Assembly (NCBI GenBank): GCA_945878875.1
Contig: CAMCUC010000004.1
Location: 1 to 64,000 of the forward strand
Length of the DNA stretch: 64,000 nt
Source: Rhizobium sp. Q54
Lineage (GTDB): Bacteria; Pseudomonadota; Alphaproteobacteria; Rhizobiales; Beijerinckiaceae
Reading direction: 5' to 3'
This document shows, in pieces, positions 8,617-16,847 of this stretch (the stretch's first letter is position 1; the number at the start of each line of letters is the position of its first letter). A program made the translations under genes and the position numbers. The notes under the pieces were generated by a model that was not told where the DNA came from, made no database searches, and saw only the letters and a program-made list of their open reading frames with translations.

Positions 8617-9470
8617 GCCAATCCAGCGATCTGTCAGCCGCCTATGCAGCGTGCGAAAGCCTTGTGCGCGAATGGGATCGTGACCGCTGGCTGGCGTGTC
8701 TGTTTGTTCCTGCATCCGTGCGCGCAAACGTACTGGCGCTTTACGCCTTCAATGCCGAGATTGCGCGCGTGCCCGAAATTGTCTCGCAGCCCACGCTTGG
8801 CGAAATCCGCTTGCAATGGTGGGTTGAAGTGATCGAGGGCGAGCGGCGCGGGGAGGGCGCGGGACATCCGGTCGCAATGGCGCTGATTGACACGATGGAG
8901 CGCTTTCATCTGCCGCCTGCTGCGCTGATCGGCCTCATCGAGGCGCGTCGTTTCGATTTGTATAGCGACCCGATGCCAAGCCTCAACGATCTTGAGGGCT
9001 ATCTTGGCGAAAGCGTATCGGCTTTGTTTCGCCTCGCCTCTATCATCATCGCCAATGGGCAAGACCCCGGTGGCGCGCAGGCAGCCGGTCATGCGGGCGT
9101 GGCTTACGGTCTCGTGGAGATTCTGGGGGCCATGGGTGAACACGCGGCGCGCGGGCAATGCTTTATCCCGCGCGATGTTCTTGCCCGTTCTGGCGCTCTG
9201 CCGGAGGCTGTGGCTGACGCACTCGCCTCGCCCGCACTGGAAGGCGCCCTGGCTGAATTGCAGGCGCGGGCGCGTCATCATGAGGCTGCGGCGATGGGCG
9301 ATGCGGGATTGTTAAACGCGCCTGTGCGCGTTGCGCTTCTGCCTCTGGCGCTTGTTCCGGCGCGATTGAGGCTGCTCGGGAAAGCGGGACGCGATCCGTT
9401 TGCGCCCGGGCAAGATTTGTCGCAATGGCGCGCGCAATGGAGTTTGTGGCGAGCCGCGCGAAGGTTGTGA
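8613..9470 (+). CDS. Squalene/phytoene synthase family protein (NDUFAF6-like)
   Basis: A 285-residue member of the isoprenyl synthase superfamily. The helical core and the segments RWLACLFVPASVRANVLALY, EIRLQWWVEVIEG and YLGESVSALFRLAS are visible. The canonical second aspartate-rich motif (DxxxD) of true phytoene synthases is not obvious, and no carotenoid genes are nearby. Together with the overlapping Mth938-like gene this fits better with the NDUFAF6-type branch than with terpenoid synthesis; that is inference from context. Confidence 0.8.
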   Translation: MSQSSDLSAAYAACESLVREWDRDRWLACLFVPASVRANVLALYAFNAEIARVPEIVSQPTLGEIRLQWWVEVIEGERRGEGAGHPVAMALIDTMERFHLPPAALIGLIEARRFDLYSDPMPSLNDLEGYLGESVSALFRLASIIIANGQDPGGAQAAGHAGVAYGLVEILGAMGEHAARGQCFIPRDVLARSGALPEAVADALASPALEGALAELQARARHHEAAAMGDAGLLNAPVRVALLPLALVPARLRLLGKAGRDPFAPGQDLSQWRAQWSLWRAARRL

Positions 9471-9476
9471 CGCCAT

Positions 9477-9502
9477 AAAAAAGGGCGGGGAAGACCCCGC
9501 CC
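9477..9502 (-). terminator. Intrinsic terminator of the outer-membrane protein gene
   Basis: On the minus strand a perfect 8-bp GC stem (gggcgggg / ccccgccc, 9483-9502) with a 4-base loop is followed by six T residues. It lies 20 bases after the stop at 9522. The A-rich side also faces the convergent gene ending at 9470. Confidence 0.8.
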
Positions 9503-9521
9503 GTTCGTGTCTGTTTGCGGC

Positions 9522-10523
9522 CTAGTAGCGCGCGAACAGGGTGCTCGGCAGGATGTCGCCGCCAAACTTGTAGGCGACACCCACGCGCACCGCATGGAAA
9601 GCGTCGGTGCTGCTGGTTGAGGCGTTCACAGTGCCGATGGGGAGGTTCGCGCACGCGTTGCCTGCAGCTGCTCCGTCTACGCAAGTTGCTGTCGAGCTGG
9701 CGCTGCCCTTGTTTTTGCCGAAGTTGGTGTAGCGATAGTCTGCGCGCAAGGTCCACGATTCCGTGAGCTTGTAATCTGCGCCGGCTCCAACAGTCCAGCC
9801 AAGACGTATCTTGTTGGATTCTGATTTGCTCGAGAAATTATGAGTGGCTTGAGCGCCACCACCATAATCCACGAAAGAGACAGTTCCGTTTACGCCGGTG
9901 CTGCGCTCAACGCGACCGACCGCGACGCCGCCAGTTGCAAAGACCAGCAGGCTGGGCGCCGCAACCATGCCGATGCGGGCGCGCAGCGAGCCGTCCCAGT
10001 TTATGCGGTTTGTTTGGGAAATAGCCAGAACGCCGGCGGCTGTGTTGGTCTCGGCAGTGGTGTTTGCAACGTCAGCGTACTGCCCGCCAACAGTGAGTGA
10101 ACCCGAACGCGCTTTTGAGCGATCATGCGAATAGGTGATATCGGCTTCGACGCCGTAAACGAAGCTGTCGACCTGGACGTTATAGCCACCAAAAAGAGTG
10201 CCGCCGAACGTATTGCCGCCCTTCTTGCCGCCGAGCGCGCCAAGCGTGTTTGTCTGCGACGTGCGAGAGTTGGTCGCGCCGTCAGTACCCACAGCCGGCA
10301 GTGCGTAGCTGACGTCGCTCAGGCTGTTCTTGCCGGCATCGCGACGAGCGGCGAGCGCGCCGCCGACGTAGAAGCCGGACCAATCCGGGGCGCCGGGCGC
10401 GGCGAACGTCGGGAGCGAAGACGGGGGCAGCGGGGCAGGAGCCTCGGTGCGCGCGGGAAGATCGGCTGCAAAGGCGCCGATGCTGGAGGCGATGAGCGCT
10501 ACAGCTGATAATGCGATTTTCAT
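9522..10523 (-). CDS. Outer-membrane beta-barrel protein, Omp25/31-like
   Basis: A 333-residue exported protein. The N terminus is a signal peptide (MKIALSAVALIASSIGAFA) then ADLPART, a hallmark of the rhizobial Omp25/Omp31 group. The body is an eight-stranded-type barrel with repeated aromatic strands (WSGFYVGG, TFGGTLFGGYNVQ, GWTVGAGADYKLTESWTLRADYRY) and the C terminus ends LFARY, an aromatic end used for outer-membrane insertion. The start at 10523 has GGAGA upstream; an upstream in-frame start would put 17 non-signal residues ahead of the signal peptide. It is monocistronic with its own terminator. Confidence 0.88.
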   Translation of the reverse strand: MKIALSAVALIASSIGAFAADLPARTEAPAPLPPSSLPTFAAPGAPDWSGFYVGGALAARRDAGKNSLSDVSYALPAVGTDGATNSRTSQTNTLGALGGKKGGNTFGGTLFGGYNVQVDSFVYGVEADITYSHDRSKARSGSLTVGGQYADVANTTAETNTAAGVLAISQTNRINWDGSLRARIGMVAAPSLLVFATGGVAVGRVERSTGVNGTVSFVDYGGGAQATHNFSSKSESNKIRLGWTVGAGADYKLTESWTLRADYRYTNFGKNKGSASSTATCVDGAAAGNACANLPIGTVNASTSSTDAFHAVRVGVAYKFGGDILPSTLFARY

Positions 10524-10720
10524 AGAATGCGTCTCCAGAAGGAAGAAAATTTTGTAAGCAACTGGAGCTGACATTCGTCGTTTATGGTTAAATAATAGTT
10601 TAGGTCACGTTATCCAGATTGATCGATTTTGGTGTTGGGGCATAAAAAGGCAACAGCGATGCTGGTCGCCCTTCTTGCGATCAAGACCGTAAAACTTCAG
10701 ACTTCTGCCCGCGGTGCAGT

Positions 10721-12148
10721 TCAATCTGGCGCAGTCCGGCAATCCCTTGCGATCCAGTCCTGCAGATCTTGCTTGCCGCGTGCGGTCAGCGCTTTCTTCT
10801 TCGCCGCCGCTTTGTCCGGGCCGCGCATGCGCTTGCCGTCCGGGCTTTTGATCGCCTCGGTGAGCGGCGGGAATAGGCCGAAGTTCACGTTCATAGGCTG
10901 GAACGAGCGCGGGCCGACTTCAATCGTCTCGATATGCCCACCGGTTATGTGGCCGGTGAGGGCGCCCAGAGCGGTCGTGGCGGGCGGCATGGAGAAATTT
11001 TCACCCAGCCGTTCAGCAGCCGCTATCCGTCCGCTGATGAGGCCAATCGCCGCGCTTTCCACATAGCCCTCGCAGCCGGTGATTTGCCCGGCGAAGCGAA
11101 TGCGCGGATTGCTTTTCAGCCGCAGCATCGGGTCCAGCAGGCGCGGGGAATTCAAATAGGTGTTGCGGTGCAGGCCACCGAGGCGCGCGAATTCCGCGCT
11201 TTCAAGTCCCGGTATCATGCGGAACACGCGCGTCTGCTCGCCGTGCTTCAGCTTAGTCTGGAAGCCGACGATGTTATAAAGCGTGCCAAGCGCGTTATCC
11301 TGCCGCAATTGCACCACGGCGTAAGGCTTGTCGGGGCTGCGCGGATTGGTGAGGCCCATCGGCTTCATTGGGCCGTGCCGCAGCGTTTCGCGCCCTCCCT
11401 CCGCCATGACTTCAATCGGCAGGCAGCCGTTGAAATAGGGCGTGCCTTCCCATTCCTTGAAGCTGGTTTTGTCGCCCGCGATCAGCGCGTCGATGAAGGC
11501 CTCATATTGGGCGCGGTCCATCGGGCAGTTCACGTAATCGGCGCCGGTGCCGCCGGGGCCGACCTTGTCATAGCGCGATTGCATCCACGCGATTTCCATA
11601 TTGATGGAGTCGCGATGGACGATGGGGGCGATGGCGTCAAAAAACGCGAGGCCTTCCTCGCCGGTCATGGCCGCAATCTCCGCCGCCAGCGGGCCGGAGG
11701 TGAGCGGACCGGTGGCTACGATCACGATCTCCGAGGGCAGGGCGGCGACGCTGGGAACCTCCTCGCGCACGATCTCGATCAGCGGGTGAGCCTCAAGCGC
11801 GCGGGTGACGGCTGCGGAAAAGCCGTCGCGATCCACCGCCAGCGCGCCGCCTGCGGGCACCTGGTGGGAATCGGCGCAGGAGAGGATCAGCGAATTGAGT
11901 TGGCGCATCTCCCAATGGATGAGGCCGACGGCGTTCTGGTCCGAATCGTCCGAGCGGAAGGAATTGGAGCAGACAAGCTCGGCCAGCCCGTCAGTCCGAT
12001 GGGCCTCCGTGCCGCGCACCGGGCGCATTTCATGCAGGCGAACAGGAACGCCTGCTTGAGCAAGCTGCCATGCGGCTTCCGATCCGGCGAGGCCGCCGCC
12101 GATGATGTCGATGGGGAGGGGGGATGATGACGGGTTTTGTGATGACAT
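10721..12148 (-). CDS. trmFO: Folate/FAD-dependent tRNA (uracil-54-C5)-methyltransferase TrmFO
   Basis: A 475-residue flavoprotein that makes ribothymidine at position 54 of tRNA from methylene-tetrahydrofolate. The N-terminal FAD-binding motif is [18 protein letters not shown], followed by [13 protein letters not shown] and [11 protein letters not shown]. Downstream motifs [24 protein letters not shown] and [20 protein letters not shown] are family-typical, as is the C-terminal [13 protein letters not shown] at 12148 is chosen over an upstream start adding 30 unrelated residues. Confidence 0.96.
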   Translation of the reverse strand: MSSQNPSSSPLPIDIIGGGLAGSEAAWQLAQAGVPVRLHEMRPVRGTEAHRTDGLAELVCSNSFRSDDSDQNAVGLIHWEMRQLNSLILSCADSHQVPAGGALAVDRDGFSAAVTRALEAHPLIEIVREEVPSVAALPSEIVIVATGPLTSGPLAAEIAAMTGEEGLAFFDAIAPIVHRDSINMEIAWMQSRYDKVGPGGTGADYVNCPMDRAQYEAFIDALIAGDKTSFKEWEGTPYFNGCLPIEVMAEGGRETLRHGPMKPMGLTNPRSPDKPYAVVQLRQDNALGTLYNIVGFQTKLKHGEQTRVFRMIPGLESAEFARLGGLHRNTYLNSPRLLDPMLRLKSNPRIRFAGQITGCEGYVESAAIGLISGRIAAAERLGENFSMPPATTALGALTGHITGGHIETIEVGPRSFQPMNVNFGLFPPLTEAIKSPDGKRMRGPDKAAAKKKALTARGKQDLQDWIARDCRTAPD

Positions 12149-12187
12149 AAGGGTTTGTGAAGCCCCGGAGCCCTGCGCGTCAAGCTT

Positions 12188-12329
12188 TTGCGGTTTGAAA
12201 ACTAATGCACCCGCCGGGGGAGGACCGGCGGGCGCCAAGAACTTGCGGTTTGAAAGCTAATGCGCCCGCCGGGGGAGGACCGGCGGGCGCTTAGGGCGCG
12301 GGAGCTGAGGGAGGGGAAAGCTCCCGCGC
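12188..12329. repeat. Tandem duplicated hairpin plus a third hairpin between DUF1127 gene and trmFO
   Basis: A 48-base unit at 12188-12235 is repeated at 12243-12290 with two mismatches; each copy contains a stem of about 11 bp (arms gcgcccgccgg / ccggcgggcgc). A third, unrelated perfect 11-bp stem follows at 12296-12306 / 12319-12329. All lie just downstream of the minus-strand DUF1127 gene, so together they may terminate it and shield trmFO. No strong T tract is present. Confidence 0.7.
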
Positions 12330-12341
12330 AAACTCGTGTTT

Positions 12342-12497
12342 TTAGATGCCTGCGCTCTGGCGCGCGACGTTTTCAATGTCCTGACGGGTGAGGCCAAGTT
12401 CAGCCAACTCGCTGTCGTTGAGCTGATCCAGCTCAGACACTGCGGTGCGGTAACGGCGCCATGAACCAATCCAGGAAACCAGTGACTTGATCGACAT
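12342..12497 (-). CDS. DUF1127 small protein
   Basis: A 51-residue basic protein of the DUF1127 (YjiS-like) family. Signature residues are the tryptophan/arginine stretch WIGSWRRYRTAVSELDQLND and LAELGLTRQDIE. Members act in small-molecule and stress regulation and some bind RNA in alphaproteobacteria, but the role of this one is not known. ATG at 12497 has AGAGAG upstream and matches the family N terminus. Confidence 0.85.
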   Translation of the reverse strand: MSIKSLVSWIGSWRRYRTAVSELDQLNDSELAELGLTRQDIENVARQSAGI

Positions 12498-12724
12498 TTT
12501 CGCTCTCTCTGCGGCCGGGCCGCTCTTATGCAATGCAATATGCTTGTGTGCACCGCAAAAGACTAGGCCTATTTTGGTCGGGTCGGGTATGCGTTCAGTG
12601 CATGCCTCGCGTTTACCTGCCGGAAACTATAATGGTAAACATACGGTGAATGCCCTTTACCTTTTGGTTTACGCGTCGATGTCTGGATTGGATCACTCCA
12701 GCGTGTGCAATGAGCGCATTGCGG

Positions 12725-12753
12725 ACACAATTATTGCGCTGCAATAATTGTGT
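12725..12753. promoter_or_regulatory. 29-bp AT-rich hyphenated palindrome in a 402-base gap
   Basis: Perfect 13-base arms, acacaattattgc (12725-12737) and gcaataattgtgt (12741-12753), flank three bases. The sequence is strikingly AT-rich for the window. It lies 228 bases upstream of the DUF1127 start in a gap (12498-12899) with no other recognised feature. It could be a dimeric regulator's operator or an RNA hairpin; no T tract supports a terminator. Confidence 0.5.
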
Positions 12754-12899
12754 TGTTCAGTTTAAGGGATTCTTGGCTGATGTGTGAGGCGCGTGATCAA
12801 ACAGTCAGCGCAGATGACGAAGCGCCGCGCATCATGTGACGCGCGGGTTTTCGCCCGGAGAAGGTGCTAGGGGACGCTCGCGGTCCAGATTTCGTCAGC

Positions 12900-14228
12900 C
12901 TACCCGTACAGCACCTTGGGCAACCAGAGTGCGAGGCCGGGGAACATATAGAGGACCAGCATCGCCAGCAGCACCAGGAACATGAACGGCATCACGCCGG
13001 AGAAAATCTGGTTGATGGTGACATGCTTGGGGGCGACGCCCTTCAGGTAGAAGGGCGCCATGGCCACAGGCGGCGACAGGAACGAGGTCTGGATGTTGAG
13101 CGCTATCAGCACGCCGAAGAACAGCGGGTCGATGCCATAATGCTGCAACAGCGGCAGGAAGATAGGCACGAAGATGATGATGATCTCCGTCCATTCCAGC
13201 GGCCAGCCCAGAATGAAGATGATGACCTGCGTCATCAGCAGGAACGTCAACGGCGAGGGGTTGACCCAGTCGACGAAATTCTTGATCGGCTCGTGGCCGC
13301 CCATATAGGCGAAAATCGACGAGAAGATGAACGAGCCGACGAACAGCCAGCACACCATGGCGGACGTGCGCGCGGTCAGATAAACGGATTCGCGCAGCTT
13401 GACGAAGCTCAGCGACCGGTAGGCTGTGGCCAGGATCAATGATCCGAGCGAGCCCATGGCGGCTGCCTCAGTCGGCGTCGCCAGCCCGAAGAAAATCGCG
13501 CCTAACACTGACATGATCAGCAGCGCCAGCGGAAAAAAGCTGGTGAGCAGCGCGATTGCGATTTTGAGCGTGGAGACGTTGCGCTGCTCGACGGGCAGTT
13601 TGGGCGCCAGCGAGGGGTTCATCGCGCAGCGAATAATCACGTAGCCGATATAGAGAAAGGCCAGAAGCAGGCCCGGCAGCAGGGCGCCCGCGTAGAGCTT
13701 GGGAACCGATACGCCGGCGGTGGCGCCATAGAGGATCAGCATCACGCTGGGCGGAATGAGAATGCCGAGGCAGCCGCCCGCGCACACAACGCCCGCAGAC
13801 AGCTTTATGTCGTAGCCGGCGCGCAACATGGCCGGGAAGGCGAGCAGGCCCATCAGCGTCACCACCGCGCCGACAATACCGGTGGCGGTGGCGAAGATCG
13901 CGCAAGTAGCAAGCGTGGCCACCGCAAGCGAGCCCGGCACCCAGTGCAGCGCCAGCTCCAGCGAGTGAAACAGCCGGTCGAGAATGTTGGCGCGCTCGAT
14001 AATGTAGCCCATGAACACGAACAGCGGGATCGACACCAGCACGTCATTTGTCATCACCGAATAGGTGCGTTGCACGACGAGATGAAACACCGTGTCGCCC
14101 ATGGCGATATAGCCAAAGCCAACCCCAAGAGCCATCAGAGTGAAGGCGATCGGGAAGCCAAGCATGATGAAAACGACGAACAAGCCGAGCATCAGCACGC
14201 CCAGTTCAGGATTGCCCAATCCAAACAT
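12900..14228 (-). CDS. dctM: TRAP transporter large permease DctM
   Basis: A 442-residue inner-membrane protein with about 12 membrane segments, the large subunit of a TRAP transporter that imports organic anions with sodium or protons. Visible family segments are VFMGYIIERANI, CAGGCLGILIPPSVMLILYG and SSIFAYMGG. Its ATG overlaps the dctQ stop by one base (tgatg), so translation is coupled. It is the last gene of the dctP-dctQ-dctM operon. Confidence 0.95.
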   Translation of the reverse strand: MFGLGNPELGVLMLGLFVVFIMLGFPIAFTLMALGVGFGYIAMGDTVFHLVVQRTYSVMTNDVLVSIPLFVFMGYIIERANILDRLFHSLELALHWVPGSLAVATLATCAIFATATGIVGAVVTLMGLLAFPAMLRAGYDIKLSAGVVCAGGCLGILIPPSVMLILYGATAGVSVPKLYAGALLPGLLLAFLYIGYVIIRCAMNPSLAPKLPVEQRNVSTLKIAIALLTSFFPLALLIMSVLGAIFFGLATPTEAAAMGSLGSLILATAYRSLSFVKLRESVYLTARTSAMVCWLFVGSFIFSSIFAYMGGHEPIKNFVDWVNPSPLTFLLMTQVIIFILGWPLEWTEIIIIFVPIFLPLLQHYGIDPLFFGVLIALNIQTSFLSPPVAMAPFYLKGVAPKHVTINQIFSGVMPFMFLVLLAMLVLYMFPGLALWLPKVLYG

Positions 14229-14926
14229 CAGACTGCTCCCCGCTGCCGCTGTTCGTGTTGCTGCAATTCTTGTTGCAGTTCCTGCGCCCGCGCAGCCTGT
14301 TCAAGGATGATCTGTTCCGTTTCCTCAACGTCCGACAGGCGCTGCGGCCATTCGCCCGTGCGCAGGCACAACACGCAGCGCGCGACCTCAATGGTGCCTT
14401 GCAGCGCCAGCATCGCGCCCACAACCGGAATCAGCGTCTTGAAATGATAGAGCGGCGGACCGTTTGGCGAGTTCGAAGAATGCTCGCCAATCATCCACGA
14501 GAATTGCGCAAAGCCCCAGCCGGCATAGGCCAACGCCAGCACGCCGGGGTAGAAAAACACCACGTAGAGAACGAGATCCAGCCCTGCCTGCCGACGCGGC
14601 GACCATTGACGATACATAAAATCCCCGCGCACATGCGCGTTCTTGGACAGGGCATATGGCCCCGCCAGCATAAACAGGATTCCAAACAGAATGTAGCTGA
14701 CGTCAAACGCCCATTCCGTCGGGCTGCGCAGAAAATAGCGCGCGAACACTTCGTAGCTGATGGCCAGCGTCAAAATCAAAATCGCCCAAGCGCCGATGTG
14801 GCCGACAATCATATGAAAATAATCGACGCCGAAGCGAAAGCGCTCGGAATACAGCGCAAGACCAAGCGAAATGATGAGAGCGGCGATTGCCGCAAATATT
14901 ATTTCCGGCGTAAGCGTCGACACCAT
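14228..14926 (-). CDS. dctQ: TRAP transporter small permease DctQ
   Basis: A 232-residue membrane protein with four predicted segments (including HMIVGHIGAWAILILTLAIS and SYILFGILFMLAGPYAL). It pairs with DctM. The C-terminal tail is long and rich in glutamine and glutamate (QAARAQELQQELQQHEQRQ), probably a cytoplasmic coiled coil, unusual for this subunit. ATG at 14926 follows an AGGA; a TTG at 14944 would add six residues. Confidence 0.9.
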   Translation of the reverse strand: MVSTLTPEIIFAAIAALIISLGLALYSERFRFGVDYFHMIVGHIGAWAILILTLAISYEVFARYFLRSPTEWAFDVSYILFGILFMLAGPYALSKNAHVRGDFMYRQWSPRRQAGLDLVLYVVFFYPGVLALAYAGWGFAQFSWMIGEHSSNSPNGPPLYHFKTLIPVVGAMLALQGTIEVARCVLCLRTGEWPQRLSDVEETEQIILEQAARAQELQQELQQHEQRQRGAV

Positions 14927-14954
14927 TGCGGCATGTCCTGACAAGGGTAAAGGA

Positions 14955-14981
14955 CCGGCTCCGCAAAACTTGCGGAGCCGG
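14955..14981 (-). terminator. Hairpin between dctP and dctQ
   Basis: Perfect 11-bp arms (ccggctccgca / tgcggagccgg) enclose five bases. It sits between the dctP stop and the dctQ start. The T-rich tail is weak, so partial termination or 3'-end protection that keeps binding protein above permease is more likely than full termination. Confidence 0.6.
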
Positions 14982-15001
14982 GGGACGCGTTGTCGCTAAC
15001 G

Positions 15002-16114
15002 TCAGGCCTTGAAGAAGTAATCGTAGGCGGCGCCGCCATCGATCTCGTTCAGGCGCTCGAAGTTAACCGTGCGCTTGCACCAGGCCTTTTGCGATTCCAC
15101 AACTTTCTTGAAGAAGGGATCAGCCGACAGATTGTCGATTACCTTCGTCCATGCGTTGAGCTGCGCGTCCAGCACCGATTTTGGCGTGGCCAGCACGCTC
15201 ACGCCGCGCGTGCGCAGCATTTCCAGATCCTTTGAATAGCGATCCAGCGCCTTCCACAGCATGTCGGAGGAGGCCGATTCGGACGCATATTTGAGGATCG
15301 CCTGCTGCTCGGGAGCCAGCGCGTCGAACTTGCGCTTGTTGAAGATGATCTCGAAGCTTTCCGCTGATTGGTGGAAGCTCTTGAGCATGTAGGTCTTCGA
15401 GACGTCCTGAAAACCAAGCAAGGCGTCTGACGAGGGATTGTTGAATTCGGCCCCGTCGATGACGCCGCGCTCCAGCGCAGGCACGATTTCGCCGCCTGGC
15501 AGAATGGTGATGGCGGCGCCCATCTCCTTCATCAAATCAGCTGCGAGGCCGACCGTGCGATATTTCAGGCCCTTAAAGTCGTCGGGCGATGTGATCGGCT
15601 TTTTGAACCAGCCAAGCGGCTGGCACGGCATGGGGCCGCTGAGGAAGCCCACGAGGTTCAGCTTCAGTATCGAGCCTACAAGCTCGTTGTAGAGATCGTA
15701 GCCGCCGCCGTAATTCATCCAGGCGAGGAAATTATTGGCGTCCCAGCCGAAGGCGGGCGGCGTGCCAAACAGCGAGAACGCCTTGTTCTTGCCGTACCAA
15801 TAGGCGCTGACGCCATGGCCGCCGTCGAGAATGCCGGCGTTGACGGCGTCCTGCATCTGGAAGGCGGGGACGACGGCGCCGGCGGCGAGCACGTCGAGCT
15901 TCAGGCGTCCGCCCGACATCTCGTTGACGCGCTTGGCGTAATCGAGCGCGAATTCATGGAAGATGTCTTTCGTCGGCCATGTCGACTGGAACTTCCACGA
16001 AACGGTTTGAGCGCGCGACACGTTTGGCGCTGCGATCACTCCTGCGCCAGCAAGGCCCGCGACCTTGAGGAATTTACGACGATCTGCCGGTGGTGTTGTT
16101 GTGTCCCTGGACAT
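15002..16114 (-). CDS. dctP: TRAP transporter substrate-binding protein DctP
   Basis: A 370-residue periplasmic binding protein. It has a twin-arginine signal (DRRKFLKVAGLAGAGVIAAP) ending near SRAQ, so it is likely exported folded. The mature part shows DctP features: WPTKDIFHEFALDYAKRVNE, GLKYRTVGLAADLMKEMGA and the ligand-anchoring GGEIVPALERGVIDGAEF. The overall pattern recalls the 2-oxo-acid-binding TakP branch, but substrate assignment is inference. First gene of the operon with dctQ and dctM. Confidence 0.92.
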   Translation of the reverse strand: MSRDTTTPPADRRKFLKVAGLAGAGVIAAPNVSRAQTVSWKFQSTWPTKDIFHEFALDYAKRVNEMSGGRLKLDVLAAGAVVPAFQMQDAVNAGILDGGHGVSAYWYGKNKAFSLFGTPPAFGWDANNFLAWMNYGGGYDLYNELVGSILKLNLVGFLSGPMPCQPLGWFKKPITSPDDFKGLKYRTVGLAADLMKEMGAAITILPGGEIVPALERGVIDGAEFNNPSSDALLGFQDVSKTYMLKSFHQSAESFEIIFNKRKFDALAPEQQAILKYASESASSDMLWKALDRYSKDLEMLRTRGVSVLATPKSVLDAQLNAWTKVIDNLSADPFFKKVVESQKAWCKRTVNFERLNEIDGGAAYDYFFKA

Positions 16115-16361
16115 TAAGACCTCCCATAATCGCGTTCGGCCCCAAACCCCTCCAGAGCCACGCTGCTAAAAAAAATTAGGGCCTGCGTTTCGCAGAAGCA
16201 AGCTTTCTCTTGACTGCAAAGCGTGTGTTTAGACTAAGGACTAAGAGCCCGTCGCCGGGGTCGGGCTGGCTGGCGTGCGCGCGCTTACGTGCTATAGCGC
16301 CCTTATCGCGCCAGTCTCGCAAAACCGTCAGTTTCGTACATCCGTCTTCAGCAGGGCCTGC

Positions 16362-16847
16362 ATGCCGTCTTTCCGCACCACGCGCCGCGTCAAGCACTCG
16401 GCGGCCGAGATGTTCGAGCTTGTCGCCGACATCGAGAAATATCCGTTTTTCTTGCCGCTTTGCACGGGCCTGCGCATTCGCAAACGCGCGGAGGACGAGC
16501 AGGGGCGGCAGGTGCTCACCGCCGACATGTCCGTGGGCTACAAGGCGATCCGCGAAACCTTCACCAGCCGCGTGGTGCTGGACCGCGCGGCGATGGAAAT
16601 CCTAGTCACCTATATCGACGGCCCGTTCAGCAAGCTCGATAACCGCTGGACGTTTCGCGATGCGGAAAATGGAGGCGGCGCAAGCAGCGACGTAATATTC
16701 TTCATCGACTACGAATTCCGCAACCGCATGCTGGGCGTGCTCATGGGCGGCATGTTCGAAACCGCATTCCGCCGCTTCGCCGAAGCCTTCGAGCGCCGCG
16801 CTGCGATCGTCTATGGACGCCGGGCGCCGGGCGTGGCGTCAAGTTGA
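16362..16847 (+). CDS. Coq10/RatA-like START-domain protein
   Basis: A 161-residue single-domain START/polyketide-cyclase-fold protein. The N-terminal MPSFRTTRRVKHSAAEMFEL and DIEKYPFFLPLC match the Coq10/RatA family, as do FIDYEFRNRMLGVLMGGMF and AFERRAA. Coq10 proteins bind ubiquinone and support respiration; the enterobacterial RatA name implies a toxin, which is unlikely here since no RatB partner is present. ATG at 16362 matches the family N terminus. The stop overlaps the next start (ttga). Confidence 0.88.
   Translation: MPSFRTTRRVKHSAAEMFELVADIEKYPFFLPLCTGLRIRKRAEDEQGRQVLTADMSVGYKAIRETFTSRVVLDRAAMEILVTYIDGPFSKLDNRWTFRDAENGGGASSDVIFFIDYEFRNRMLGVLMGGMFETAFRRFAEAFERRAAIVYGRRAPGVASS

Noticed and set aside
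8613-9470. Carotenoid biosynthesis gene
   Set aside because: No crt genes are nearby and the aspartate-rich motifs of a true phytoene synthase are not clear.
10934-12127. A 397-codon plus-strand frame opposite trmFO
   Set aside because: Runs across the conserved TrmFO motifs on the other strand and has no recognisable domain.
12498-12899. Possible small genes in the gap
   Set aside because: Frames have no ribosome site or family resemblance; only the palindrome is supported.
16362-16847. Toxin-antitoxin module (RatA)
   Set aside because: The RatA name derives from homology; no RatB partner is present and alphaproteobacterial members are Coq10-like.
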